From assembly GCA_964467925.1 (NCBI GenBank), contig CAYXSX010000001.1, positions 248,001 through 312,000 of the forward strand: a DNA stretch of 64,000 nt, written 5' to 3'. The stretch is from CAYXSX01 sp964467925 (GTDB taxonomy: Bacteria; Pseudomonadota; Alphaproteobacteria; Micavibrionales; Micavibrionaceae). Both the position numbers and the translations under genes were made by a program. The notes beneath the pieces are model-generated. The model saw nothing but the letters and a program-made list of their open reading frames with translations, was not told where the DNA came from and ran no database searches. This document shows positions 42,413 to 52,600 of the stretch, piece by piece (position 1 is the stretch's first letter; each line of letters begins with the position of its first letter).

Positions 42413-44389
42413 TTACGTATCCAGGAAACTGCGGAGCTTGCGCGAACGGCTCGGATGTTTCAGCTTCCGCAGAGCCTTCGCCTCGATCTGGCGGATACGC
42501 TCACGCGTTACGTTGAATTGCTGCCCGACTTCCTCCAACGTGTGGTCGGTATTCATACCGATACCGAAACGCATGCGAAGCACGCGTTCCTCACGCGGGG
42601 TCAAGGACGCCAGAACGCGGGTCGTGGTTTCACGCAAGTTTGAATGGATCGCGCTATCGACCGGCAGGATCGCGTTTTTATCTTCAATGAAATCACCCAA
42701 AGATGAATCTTCCTCATCCCCGATCGGCGTTTCCAGTGAAACCGGTTCCTTGGCGATTTTCAATACCTTACGCACTTTATCTAAAGGCATATGTAAGCGT
42801 TCGGCCAGTTCCTCCGGCGTCGGCTCGCGCCCAATTTCGTGCATCATCTGACGGGATGTACGCACCAGCTTGTTGATCGTTTCGATCATGTGAACCGGAA
42901 TACGGATCGTCCGTGCCTGATCGGCGATAGAACGCGTAATCGCCTGACGGATCCACCATGTCGCATAGGTTGAGAATTTATAACCGCGGCGGTATTCGAA
43001 TTTATCGACCGCCTTCATCAGGCCGATATTCCCTTCCTGAATAAGGTCGAGGAATTGCAGACCGCGATTGGTGTATTTCTTGGCGATGGAAATCACGAGA
43101 CGAAGGTTCGCCTCCACCATTTCCTTTTTCGCGCGGGCGGCTTCTTTCTCGCCCTTTTGCACAGTGCCTACAATGCGTCGCCATTCGGAAATCGGCAACA
43201 TAGCCTCGTCCGCTATCGCGGCAACCTGCTCGCGGATCGCATTAACTTCGGGTTTATGTTTCTCTACGAACTTGTCCCAGCCCTTGCTTTTGAGCTTGGA
43301 AACGCGGTTCAGCCATTTGGGGTCGAGCTCGTGGCCGTAATAATGCTCGAGGAATTCCTCACGCTTGACCTTGCAATCCGTGGCCATGCGCAGCATCTTG
43401 CCCTCAAGGCTCACCAGCTCGCGGTTCATGCCGTAAAGACGGTCCAAAAGCTGTTCGATACGCGCGTTGTGCAGGCGCACGTCGTTCATATTCTCAACCA
43501 TCTCGTGCTTGAGCTTTTCGTATTTTTTATCCATGGCGTCGTCGGTTTTCTTACCGGCCTGCAGCAGATCAAGGCGCTCCTGCTGAACTTTGCGCATTTT
43601 CTTATACGTCTTTTGGATTTTGCCGAAATTCTCAAATACCTGCGGCAAAAGCTCTTCTTCCATCGCGGCCAGAGAGATCGAGTTTTCCTCGTCGTCGTCG
43701 CTTTCACCGCCGCCGCTTTCACCGCCCTCTTCGCCTGACTCTTCGTCCTCATCCTCGTCGGATTCTTCTTTGGGCTGGGTGTTGTCTTCCGGCACGCCGG
43801 TATAGGTGGCGTCAAGGTCGATCACCTCGCGCAGCAAAATGTCACCCTTTTGCAGGGCGTCATACCACGCGATGATGGATTCAATCGCCAGCGGGGATTC
43901 ACAAATCCCGCCGATCATAAGCTCCTTGCCGGCCTCGATACGCTTGGCGATCGCAATCTCGCCCTCGCGGGACAAAAGCTCGACCGCGCCCATTTCACGC
44001 AGATACATACGCACGGGGTCGTCTGTACGGCCCGTATCGTCATCGGCGATGTTGCCGCCGGATTCATATTCGCCTTCACTATCATTATTGGAATCAGAAT
44101 CGCTGTCATCATCGGTGCCGCTATCGGCATCGGAATCATCGGTGAAATCATCTTCGCTTTCAACGATCTGAACGCCCACATCGGACAGGGTCGCCATCGC
44201 GTCCTCTATCTGTTCGGACGCAAATTCCTCGGCCGGCAAGGCGCCGTTGAATTCGTCCAGCGTAACGAACCCCTTGTCCTTACCCAGTTTGACAAGCTTT
44301 TTAACAATGGCGGCCAACGATCCCTTTTTTGTATCGGTATCCGCATTCTCTTCGTTTTTCTTACCGCGTGCTGCCAACTTACTTACCAC
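42413..44389 (-). CDS. rpoD: RNA polymerase primary sigma factor (sigma-70)
   Basis: Housekeeping sigma factor. Region 1.1-like N-terminus (VKKLVKLGKDKGFVTLDEFN), then a long Asp/Glu/Ser-rich insert (about 75-240). Region 1.2 reads DPVRMYLREMGAVELLSREG, region 2 has NLRLVISIAKKYTNRGLQFL and YKFSTYATWWIRQAITRSIA, region 3 has TINKLVRTSRQMMHEIGREP, and region 4 ends with EERVLRMRFGIGMNTDHTLE and VTRERIRQIEAKALRKLKHP. The 658 residues match alphaproteobacterial RpoD. It is downstream of dnaG, the usual order, with a 154-bp gap that may contain its own promoter. Confidence 0.98.
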   Translation of the reverse strand: MVSKLAARGKKNEENADTDTKKGSLAAIVKKLVKLGKDKGFVTLDEFNGALPAEEFASEQIEDAMATLSDVGVQIVESEDDFTDDSDADSGTDDDSDSDSNNDSEGEYESGGNIADDDTGRTDDPVRMYLREMGAVELLSREGEIAIAKRIEAGKELMIGGICESPLAIESIIAWYDALQKGDILLREVIDLDATYTGVPEDNTQPKEESDEDEDEESGEEGGESGGGESDDDEENSISLAAMEEELLPQVFENFGKIQKTYKKMRKVQQERLDLLQAGKKTDDAMDKKYEKLKHEMVENMNDVRLHNARIEQLLDRLYGMNRELVSLEGKMLRMATDCKVKREEFLEHYYGHELDPKWLNRVSKLKSKGWDKFVEKHKPEVNAIREQVAAIADEAMLPISEWRRIVGTVQKGEKEAARAKKEMVEANLRLVISIAKKYTNRGLQFLDLIQEGNIGLMKAVDKFEYRRGYKFSTYATWWIRQAITRSIADQARTIRIPVHMIETINKLVRTSRQMMHEIGREPTPEELAERLHMPLDKVRKVLKIAKEPVSLETPIGDEEDSSLGDFIEDKNAILPVDSAIHSNLRETTTRVLASLTPREERVLRMRFGIGMNTDHTLEEVGQQFNVTRERIRQIEAKALRKLKHPSRSRKLRSFLDT

Positions 44390-44543
44390 CTTTAAAAACC
44401 TTTATTTATTACAACCGTATGATTAGACCTTAATTTTCAGGACAATCAAAGGGGTCTGAAAGAAATTCTCGATAATAATTTCATGAATATTCGTTATTAT
44501 CAGTCACAAACTCCGTCAATCTCCCCCTCGGCTACCGGTCGTA

Positions 44544-46445
44544 TTACGACTGCGGCTGCCCCGAAGATGCCAGATGGCGCATCTTTTCCTCCTCTTCCTC
44601 GCTGGAAGAGAGAAAAGCCTGTTTCCATCCCGCCTTGATTTCGCGCGCCAGGTCTTGTGACTGATAAGCCGTTAGGAAGTCGTGCCATCTGGCAACTGTA
44701 TCATCCCGATTCGCCCCCGGACGAGCAAAGGCAGCGTGAACATAAACAGATTCGCAAGCGATGTCATCCATTTCTTTTTCAAAACCCTTTTCTTTGAGAT
44801 GGTTACAAAGCCTTTCAAAGTCAAGGTCGTGATCTTCATCCAGCGCCTGTACCATCGCGCCGCGCAAATCCGCGATGCGCGAGGGCGGAATTTCGAACGC
44901 GCCGAAATCCTCCTCTACTTGCGCATAAATATGGGGATGGTTCATCACCGCGGCCAGCAAGATACGCGGATAAAGCCCCGCCGCCTGATAGGCCGGTTTG
45001 CGGGGTTTCAGCGCCGGAACTTTCACGCCCATACCGCCGCCCGCATTACCGCCCTTACCGCCGCGATCCCCGCGCTGGAAAAACGTCTCGGAAATGCGGG
45101 TCTGCAAAAGCGCGTTATAATGGCTTTGCACGTCCTTGGCGGCGATCACGCTGATCTCGTTTTTCAGCGCCTTGATAACGCCAGCGCGCGATTCCGGCGT
45201 CTCGAATTTGCGCCCTGCCGTATGCGCGTTCCAGATAAAATCGAATAATGAAAGCGCGTTTTGTAGCACTTTCTTAAGCGCCCCCTGCCCCCCGTGACGC
45301 ACCAGAGAATCCGGGTCTTCCCCGTCGGGCAGGAAGGCAAGCTTTACGCTCCGCCCGGCCTCAAGCAGCGGCAATATATTCTGCGCTGCGCGGCTTGCCG
45401 CCCTCCGCCCCGCATCATCGCCGTCAAAACACAGGACGGGCACTTTTTCGTCCGCCGGGATCATCTTCCAGAGCAGTAAAATCTGATCCTGCGTCAGCGA
45501 CGTGCCCATCGGCGCGACCGCGCCTCTGAACCCCGCCTGATGACAGGCTATGACGTCCATATATCCTTCCACCACGATCATGGTATGACCGTCGCCCGCC
45601 CCTTGGCGTGCATGCGCCCCGCCGTACAAAATCTCGCTCTTGTTGAAAATCGGCGTATCGGATGAATTGATATATTTCGGCGGTTTGAAATCCCCGCTCT
45701 GCGGCGGGCGTAAATGGTCGGGCAATATCCGCCCGCCAAACGCGATCACGCGACCCCGCCGGTCGGTAACCGGAAACATGATACGCTCGCGGAAAAACGT
45801 ATAGGGCTCGCCGCCTTTTGTTGAGGCTTTCAGAACCCCCGCCTCGATCATCTGCGCATCGCTATACCCCCGCACGGCCAGATATTTTCGCAAAGCCTGC
45901 CCGTCGGCGGGGGCGTACCCCACCTTGAACCGCACCATGCTGTCTTCGTTCATGCCCCGCTCTTTGAGATATTGCAGGGCGACCGCGGCCATATCGCCAT
46001 CCGGAGTTCGACTCCCTTTCCCTCCGCCTTCGCTTTGCTCTGCTAACCCCAGCTTTTGATTATGTAAAATATTTTGAAAGAATACCGCCGCCTCCTCCAT
46101 CAGACTGTAAAGGTCTTTCTGCACCTTGGCTTTCTGGATCTCCTGCGGGCTTTGTTTGGGAACCTGCATTCCCGCCTCGGCGGCCAGCATTTCCACCGCC
46201 TCGGGGAAGGTCATATTGCTCTGATCGGTAATAAAACTGATCACGTCACCATGCGCGCCGCAGCCAAAACAGTGATAAAACTGCTTGTCGTCATTCACGT
46301 AAAAGGACGGTGTTTTTTCATTGTGAAACGGGCAACAGCCCTTGAACTCCCTGCCTGCGCGCGTCAGTTTCACGCTCCGCCCGATAATATCGGAGAGAGT
46401 GATACGGTTTCTCAGTTCATCCAAAAAACGCGGGGGAATGCTCAT
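44544..46445 (-). CDS. dnaG: DNA primase
   Basis: Synthesises RNA primers for replication. The CHC2 zinc ribbon has C38, H41, C59, C62 (CCPFHNEKTPSFY ... YHCFGCGAHGD). The Toprim core includes VVEGYMDVIACHQAGF and VLCFDGDDAGRRAA. A long linker rich in Gly follows (GDRGGKGGNAGGGMG, about 460-475), and the C-terminal helicase-binding region is helical. At 633 residues it is typical. Its start is 15 bp from the beginning of a repeat upstream. Confidence 0.97.
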   Translation of the reverse strand: MSIPPRFLDELRNRITLSDIIGRSVKLTRAGREFKGCCPFHNEKTPSFYVNDDKQFYHCFGCGAHGDVISFITDQSNMTFPEAVEMLAAEAGMQVPKQSPQEIQKAKVQKDLYSLMEEAAVFFQNILHNQKLGLAEQSEGGGKGSRTPDGDMAAVALQYLKERGMNEDSMVRFKVGYAPADGQALRKYLAVRGYSDAQMIEAGVLKASTKGGEPYTFFRERIMFPVTDRRGRVIAFGGRILPDHLRPPQSGDFKPPKYINSSDTPIFNKSEILYGGAHARQGAGDGHTMIVVEGYMDVIACHQAGFRGAVAPMGTSLTQDQILLLWKMIPADEKVPVLCFDGDDAGRRAASRAAQNILPLLEAGRSVKLAFLPDGEDPDSLVRHGGQGALKKVLQNALSLFDFIWNAHTAGRKFETPESRAGVIKALKNEISVIAAKDVQSHYNALLQTRISETFFQRGDRGGKGGNAGGGMGVKVPALKPRKPAYQAAGLYPRILLAAVMNHPHIYAQVEEDFGAFEIPPSRIADLRGAMVQALDEDHDLDFERLCNHLKEKGFEKEMDDIACESVYVHAAFARPGANRDDTVARWHDFLTAYQSQDLAREIKAGWKQAFLSSSEEEEEKMRHLASSGQPQS

Positions 46446-46459
46446 GTCTTTATTCCCTC

Positions 46460-46581
46460 GTCATCCTGAGCGAAGTCACGCTGTAGCGAAGTGAAAGCGG
46501 ACGAAGCCGAAGGATCTCCTTCACAAGCTTTGAGATCCTTCCACTCACCCCGGCCCAGGTCCGGGGCTCGGTCAGGATGAC
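46460..46581. repeat. GTCATCCTGA-type palindromic repeat
   Basis: Ends GTCATCCTGAGC and TCAGGATGAC, with the inner pair GAAGGATCTCC / GAGATCCTTCC. Same family as the copy in nadE. The rest of 46446-46864 holds only the possible 42-residue ORF. Confidence 0.85.
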
Positions 46582-46730
46582 GGTTGTAGTTTTCGGCTGG
46601 AATCGACATAACTCACAACTTAGCAAATTAAATTTGCTTTTTCCCAGCTATTTCTGTTAATTTATTATGTAAATAAAACTTTGTTAACCTTATCGGGTTA
46701 TAACTAGGTGAATATAAGGAAGTAACAGGA

Positions 46731-46859
46731 ATGCCTGAAATATTTACAAAAAACTGCAAAATCAAGGTGATAGAGTATAGCGACACCGCCCGCTCTCCCT
46801 TTAGCTGGGAAGAGCTTAAAATCGGTATTCAAAGCTACATCTCAAAAATCTTGAATTAA
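46731..46859 (+). CDS. possible 42-residue small protein
   Basis: An ATG with AAGGA 10 nt upstream opens a 42-codon frame ending TAA. The product begins MPEIFTKNCKIKVIEYSD and ends QSYISKILN; it has no membrane helix. It lies alone between the dnaG upstream region and the yqeY stop, and an AT-rich sequence precedes it. It could be a real small protein or chance; there is no homology evidence. Confidence 0.4.
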   Translation: MPEIFTKNCKIKVIEYSDTARSPFSWEELKIGIQSYISKILN

Positions 46860-46864
46860 AACGT

Positions 46865-47326
46865 CTAGGACGCCAGTTTCGCGCGCACAAGCCCGCTGGC
46901 CTTACCCATATCAAGCTGTCCGGCATAGCGCGATTTAAGCGCGCCCATCACCTTACCCATGTCCTTGATATCCGTGGCGCCAAGCTCATTGATCAGGGAA
47001 ACAACCGTATCCTCGACTTCTTCCTCGTCCATCTGGGCGGGCATGAATTTTTCGATCACTTCTATTTCGGCCATTTCCTGCTGAGCCAGATCGTCTCGGC
47101 CCGCATCGGCATAGGTTTGCGCCGATTCATTGCGCTGCTTGATCATGGATTGCAGCATGGAAAGAATCTCGCTTTCATCCACGCCTTCGGCGTTGCCCTG
47201 CCCGCGCGCCGCGATATCGCGATCCTTCAGCGCGGCCAATATCAGACGCAGCGTGCTGACGCTTGTCGTATCCTTTGCTTTCTGCGCTTCTTTCAACGCT
47301 TCGTTAAATTCTGTTCTTTTGCTCAT
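46865..47326 (-). CDS. yqeY: GatB/YqeY domain protein
   Basis: A 153-residue protein of the YqeY family, related to the tRNA-binding tail of GatB. The N-terminal helical part has VSTLRLILAALKDRDIAARG and SMIKQRNESAQTYADAGRDD; the C-terminal part has EEVEDTVVSLINELGA and DMGKVMGALKSRYAGQLDMG. The ATG at 47326 follows AAGGA by 7 nt. It is divergent from carA and lies upstream of dnaG, the common alphaproteobacterial carA-yqeY-dnaG-rpoD neighbourhood. Exact function is unknown. Confidence 0.93.
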   Translation of the reverse strand: MSKRTEFNEALKEAQKAKDTTSVSTLRLILAALKDRDIAARGQGNAEGVDESEILSMLQSMIKQRNESAQTYADAGRDDLAQQEMAEIEVIEKFMPAQMDEEEVEDTVVSLINELGATDIKDMGKVMGALKSRYAGQLDMGKASGLVRAKLAS

Positions 47327-47400
47327 ATTAATATCCTTAAAAAGCCCGCTTTTCTTAATTTTTCTCTTTATTTTTACGTACGAAGTGGTTATTAGATTTG

Positions 47401-47436
47401 TTTCTAGCAACCTAGGTAAACAGGCAACGCTAGAAA
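47401..47436 (+). promoter_or_regulatory. stem-loop in the carA leader
   Basis: TTTCTAGC (47401-47408) and GCTAGAAA (47429-47436) pair with a 20-nt loop, ending 10 nt before the carA ATG. The 3' arm contains the only purine-rich ribosome-site candidate (AGAAAG), so the hairpin could mask it. Confidence 0.4.
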
Positions 47437-47446
47437 GACTTCATAC

Positions 47447-48619
47447 ATGGCTGACTTTTCTAATCTAAAACGCCCCCCCAATGCAACGGGCTTGATACTT
47501 TTAAACGATGGTACGGTAATATGGGGACGCGGATTTGGAGCCGAAACCCTCTCTGTAGGCGAGATCTGCTTCAACACCTCCATGACGGGCTATCAAGAGA
47601 TTTTAACCGATCCATCCTACGCGGGGCAAATTATCAACTTCACTTTTCCGCATATCGGCAATGTCGGCACCAATAAAGAAGATATAGAGACAATTAATCC
47701 CGCGGCAAGGGGTCTGATCGTGCGCGAGGACGTAACCGAGCCCTCTAACTGGCGCTCCGTTCAGCATTTCGATGAATGGCTGAAATCCTATAACATGCCG
47801 GGCATTGCCGGTGTTGATACGCGCGCGCTTACCCGCCGCATTCGTGACGCGGGCGCGCCGAACGGCCTGATCGCCGTAAGCCAAAGCGGTACTTTCGACC
47901 TTGATGCACTTTACGCCGAGCTTCAGAAATTCCCCGGCCTTGAAGGTCTGGACCTTGCCAAAGACGTTTCCTGCACCCAGAGCTATCACTGGGATGAGGC
48001 GTTGTGGGAACTTGGCAAAGGCTACGGCAAACAGGAAAACCCACAATATAAAGTGGTGGCCATAGATTACGGTGCAAAACGCAATATCCTGCGCTGCCTC
48101 GCTTCTGCTGGCTGCGATGTGACTGTCGTGCCCGCCAATGCCACCACCGAAGACATCCTGTCCCATAATCCCGATGGCGTGTTTTTGTCCAACGGCCCCG
48201 GCGACCCGCAAGCCACCGGCGAGTACGCGGTTCCTGTGATCAAAGCCCTGATCGAGAAAAACATTCCGATCTTCGGCATTTGCCTTGGTCACCAGTTATT
48301 GGCCCTCGCGCTGGGCGGCAAAACACGCAAAATGCACCTAGGTCACCGCGGCGCCAACCAGCCCGTAAAAGACCTGAAAACAGGCAAGGTGGAAATTACA
48401 TCCCAGAACCACGGTTTTGAAGTGATGGAGGAAAGCCTGCCCAAGGGCGTCGCGGCCTCCCATATCAGCCTGTTCGACGGGACGAACGAAGGCATCGCGG
48501 TAGAGGGAAAACCTTTCTTCAGCGTGCAATACCACCCCGAAGCTTCCCCGGGACCACAGGACAGCCATTACCTTTTCCACCGTTTCGTAGATAAGATCAG
48601 GCAAGCGAAGGCGGCGTAA
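47447..48619 (+). CDS. carA: carbamoyl-phosphate synthase small subunit
   Basis: Glutaminase subunit that feeds ammonia to CarB for arginine and pyrimidine synthesis. The N-terminal domain shows LNDGTVIWGRGFGAE and FNTSMTGYQEILTDPSYAGQ. The class I amidotransferase domain has nucleophile Cys in FGICLGHQLLALALG and the His/Glu pair in VQYHPEASPGP. Length 390 is normal. First gene of carA - carbonic anhydrase - unknown - carB. Confidence 0.97.
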   Translation: MADFSNLKRPPNATGLILLNDGTVIWGRGFGAETLSVGEICFNTSMTGYQEILTDPSYAGQIINFTFPHIGNVGTNKEDIETINPAARGLIVREDVTEPSNWRSVQHFDEWLKSYNMPGIAGVDTRALTRRIRDAGAPNGLIAVSQSGTFDLDALYAELQKFPGLEGLDLAKDVSCTQSYHWDEALWELGKGYGKQENPQYKVVAIDYGAKRNILRCLASAGCDVTVVPANATTEDILSHNPDGVFLSNGPGDPQATGEYAVPVIKALIEKNIPIFGICLGHQLLALALGGKTRKMHLGHRGANQPVKDLKTGKVEITSQNHGFEVMEESLPKGVAASHISLFDGTNEGIAVEGKPFFSVQYHPEASPGPQDSHYLFHRFVDKIRQAKAA

Positions 48620-48622
48620 TCA

Positions 48623-49261
48623 ATGACAGATGAACTAATCAAAGGCTTAAGTGACTTCAAACGCTTCCAGTACAGCGAGGCGGATGGTCTTATGCCCCGT
48701 CTTGCAGAAGAAGGGCAATCGCCGCGATATTTCATCATCAGTTGCATTGATTCCCGCTCTAACCCCGGAACGATATTCAGAGCCCGACCGGGCACTTTTT
48801 TTGCCCACAAGGCCATGGGGGCAATCGTCCGGCCTTACGCCAAAGGTACAGCGCTTGCCGCCGCCCTTCACTTTGCGCTCAACTATAACAAGGTTGATAC
48901 AATTATTGTGCTTGGCCACACACAATGCGGCGCCGTAAAAGCGCTTGCGGAAGAACTGGATGACGAGGAAATTTCCAGCTTCATTAATGTGGCCCAGCAT
49001 GCTTTGGAGAAGGCGCAAAAATGCTGTACCACCCATGACGAAATTTTGGCGCGCACAGAACAGGAAGTTGTTCTAGAGAGTGCCGAAAACCTTGAATCAT
49101 ACCCCTCCGTAAAAAAAGCATTGGAAGAAGGGCGGGTAAAACTTAAAGCTTGGATCTTTGATATCCAGACCGGTGACCTGCTGGAATACAATAAAGACAG
49201 CAAAAATTTTGAAATTATAACCACGAACGAAACACCCGAAGACAGAAGAAAGAGTTCATAA
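48623..49261 (+). CDS. beta-class carbonic anhydrase within the carAB operon
   Basis: Interconverts CO2 and bicarbonate. Zinc ligands are Cys41 (with the D43-R45 dyad in SCIDSRSNP), His99 and Cys102 (VLGHTQCGA). HKAMGAIVRPY and the C-terminal DIQTGDLLEYN fit the clade. Length 212 is normal. It begins 3 bp after the carA stop and is clearly cotranscribed. Because bicarbonate is a substrate of carbamoyl-phosphate synthase, a local supply role is plausible, though this is inferred from position only. Confidence 0.93.
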   Translation: MTDELIKGLSDFKRFQYSEADGLMPRLAEEGQSPRYFIISCIDSRSNPGTIFRARPGTFFAHKAMGAIVRPYAKGTALAAALHFALNYNKVDTIIVLGHTQCGAVKALAEELDDEEISSFINVAQHALEKAQKCCTTHDEILARTEQEVVLESAENLESYPSVKKALEEGRVKLKAWIFDIQTGDLLEYNKDSKNFEIITTNETPEDRRKSS

Positions 49262-49265
49262 GAAA

Positions 49266-49631
49266 ATGACGAACCCGTTTACACGCATCGTTGTGACCTT
49301 TAATGAAGCCGTAGCTCCAGACAGGGCTGTTTTAGGAGAGATTGCGCATTGCCTGGAAACACAGGGGTCCAGAAACATCAAAGACAACAATGGTGCAACC
49401 ATAGGCTTGATGACCGAAGTCTATATTCTTCCCAAAGGCGTGAAATGGAATGATGAAAACGTTCACGATGAACGAGCTAAAGAAATTCAAGCCCGGCTAC
49501 AAGCATGGTGGCGGAAAAAGTACCCCGACTCACAAGTCAAACGGAAAGCCGAAGATTACCCTTGGTACGGAGAGAGAGGTCCCAAGGCGCCCCATTTTAT
49601 TATTGAACCAACCCTCGAAGCACAGAGATAA
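49266..49631 (+). CDS. protein of unknown function between carbonic anhydrase and carB
   Basis: A 121-residue soluble protein; no family recognised. It has FTRIVVTFNEAVAPDRAVLG and a basic, Trp-rich C-terminal half (RLQAWWRKKYPDSQVKRKAE, YPWYGERGP). Base composition is slightly more AT-rich than carB. It is 4 bp after the carbonic anhydrase stop and 2 bp before carB, so it belongs to the operon. A role in carbamoyl-phosphate synthesis is only suggested by position. Confidence 0.72.
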   Translation: MTNPFTRIVVTFNEAVAPDRAVLGEIAHCLETQGSRNIKDNNGATIGLMTEVYILPKGVKWNDENVHDERAKEIQARLQAWWRKKYPDSQVKRKAEDYPWYGERGPKAPHFIIEPTLEAQR

Positions 49632-49633
49632 GA

Positions 49634-52600
49634 ATGCCTAAACGTACCGACATAAAATCCATCGCCATCATCGGGGCCGGCCCCATCGTTATCGGACAAG
49701 CCTGCGAGTTTGATTACTCCGGGGCGCAAGCTTGTAAGGCACTGAAAGAAGAAGGATACCGCGTTGTCCTGATTAACTCTAACCCAGCCACGATCATGAC
49801 AGATCCCGAGATGGCGGATGCGACATATATCGAACCGATCACGCCCAAAGTCGTCGCCAAGATTTTAGAAAAGGAGCGCCCAGACGCTCTTCTGCCCACG
49901 ATGGGTGGACAGACAGCGCTTAACACAGCCCTTGCTCTTGATAAAGACGGCACACTTGAAAGACTGGGCATCGAACTTATCGGCGCGAAAGCCGACGTCA
50001 TCGACAAAGCCGAAAACCGCGAACGCTTTAAAGCCTGCATGGACTCTATCGGTCTGGAATCCCCAAAATCCGCTATTGTGCACTCCATGGAAGAAGCCCG
50101 CAAAGCACTTGAAGAAACCGGATTGCCCGCCATTATTCGCCCCTCCTTTACATTGGGCGGTACAGGCGGCGGTGTAGCGTATAACCGCAGCGAATTTGAA
50201 CAGATCGTGAAAGACGGTCTTGATGCTTCCCCCACCAATGAAGTCCTGATTGATGAATCACTTCTGGGCTGGAAAGAATACGAAATGGAAGTTGTCCGCG
50301 ACAAAGCCGATAATTGCATTATCATCTGCTCGATTGAAAACGTAGACCCGATGGGTGTGCACACGGGCGACTCTATCACTGTCGCCCCCGCGCTTACACT
50401 GACAGATAAAGAATACCAGATTATGCGTAATGCTTCCCTCGAAGTTTTGCGGGCGATTGGCGTAGAAACTGGCGGCTCCAACGTGCAGTTCGGTCTTTGC
50501 CCTGACACAGGACGCATGGTCGTGATTGAAATGAACCCGCGCGTATCACGCTCTTCTGCTCTAGCATCCAAAGCGACAGGTTTCCCGATTGCGAAGATCG
50601 CCGCGAAACTGGCTGTCGGTTATACACTGGATGAGCTTGGCAACGATATTACAGGCGGCAAAACTCCAGCCTCTTTCGAGCCCACAATCGACTACGTAGT
50701 GACAAAAGTGCCGCGCTTTGCGTTTGAGAAATTCAAAGGCGCAGACAATCTTCTGACCACCGCGATGAAATCCGTAGGCGAAGTCATGTCCATTGGCCGT
50801 AATTTTGAAGAATCACTTCAAAAAGCCATGCGCTCGCTTGAAAAAGGTGTTCACGGCCTTACCGGAATTTCAGTTGGCGACCCTTCCGATGAAGATTACG
50901 AGGATGCCATTCTTTCCGCCATGGCGAAGCCGACACCACAACGTATTCTTTATATCGCTGAAGCCTTGAAACACGGCGTCTCTATCGACCGTGTTCACGA
51001 AGTTACAAAGTTTGATAAGTGGTTCCTTGACCGCATCCAGAACATCATGAATGCCGAAAATGAAATGCGCAAAGGTGGTCTTCCGACAACCCCGCAAGGC
51101 TGGCTGAAATACAAAAAGCTCGGCTTCTCCGATGCGCAAATGGCACAGATCGCAGGGGTGAGTGAAATCTCCGTTCGCAACGCCCGCCACAGCCACAAGA
51201 TCCACCCCGTGTACAAACGCGTCGATACCTGCGCGGCGGAAATTCCTTCCGCTACGCCCTATATGTATAGCTGCTACGAAGGGGATGGCTTTAACGAACC
51301 AGAAAATGAAATCGACCCCAGCGACCGTAAGAAAGTTATTATTCTTGGCGGTGGCCCCAACCGTATCGGCCAAGGCATCGAGTTTGATTATTGCTGCGTT
51401 CATGCCGCTTACGCTTTGAAAGACGCGGGCTATGAAACCATCATGGTGAATTGTAACCCTGAAACGGTTTCCACGGACTACGACACATCAGACCGTCTTT
51501 ACTTTGAACCGCTCACAGCCGAAGACGTGATCGAACTTATTACCGCCGAACAACAAAACGGCGAAGTGCTGGGCGTGATCGTACAGCTTGGTGGACAGAC
51601 ACCGCTTAAGCTTGCCCCTCATCTTTTAGAAGCTGGCATTCCTATTCTGGGCACCGACCCCGATGCGATTGACCTTGCCGAAGACCGCGAGCGTTTCCAG
51701 CAGCTCGTGCATAAACTCAAACTTCTGCAGCCGCCAAACGGCATTGCCACATCCGAAGAGCAAGCGCTCGAGATTGCCGAAGATATCGGCTTCCCGCTTG
51801 TTGTGCGCCCGTCCCATGTTCTGGGCGGCGCGGCGATGCAAATCGTACACAACATGGAAGAGCTTGAAAACTACATGGGTAACGCTGTGCGCGTATCAGG
51901 TGACAAACCTGTCTTACTTGACCGTTATCTTAAAAGCGCGATCGAGATCGACGTTGATGCACTCTGCGATGGCGACGACGTCTATGTGTCCGGCATCATG
52001 GAACACATCGAGGAAGCTGGTATCCACTCCGGCGACTCAGCTTGCGTTCTGCCTCCGCATTCTCTCTCCGCAAAGACTGTGAAAGAGCTTGAAAAGCAAA
52101 CCATCCAGCTTGCCAAAGCGTTGAATGTTGTCGGCTTGATGAACGTTCAATTCGCCGCGCGTAAAAACGCAGAGACAGGCGAGGATGATATCTACCTGAT
52201 CGAAGTAAACCCCAGAGCATCACGCACTGTGCCTTTCGTGGCCAAAGCGACAGGCGTTCCGGTTGCCAAAATTGCAGCCCGCCTGATGGCTGGTGAAAAA
52301 CTGAAAGACTTCGCATCTCTTCTGACAGGAATGAGCACAACCCACAGCGCGGTAAAAGCGCCCGTCTTCCCGTTCAACCGCTTCCCCGGCGTAGAGCCCC
52401 TGCTCGGCCCCGAAATGAAATCAACGGGCGAAGTGATGGGTATCGACAAAGACCTTGCCCATGCGATTGCCAAATCACAATTGGCGGCGGGAACGCTCCT
52501 GCCGAAATCCGGTAAAGTCTTCCTCTCTGTGAAAAAGGACGACAAAGCCGGATTGCTTCCGATTGCCCGCGATCTTCAGGAAATGGGATTTGAACTCATT

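Noticed and set aside
46622..46642. AGCAAAT/ATTTGCT hairpin followed by T residues
   Set aside because: No plus-strand gene precedes it, and the stem is short and AT-rich; not called as a terminator.
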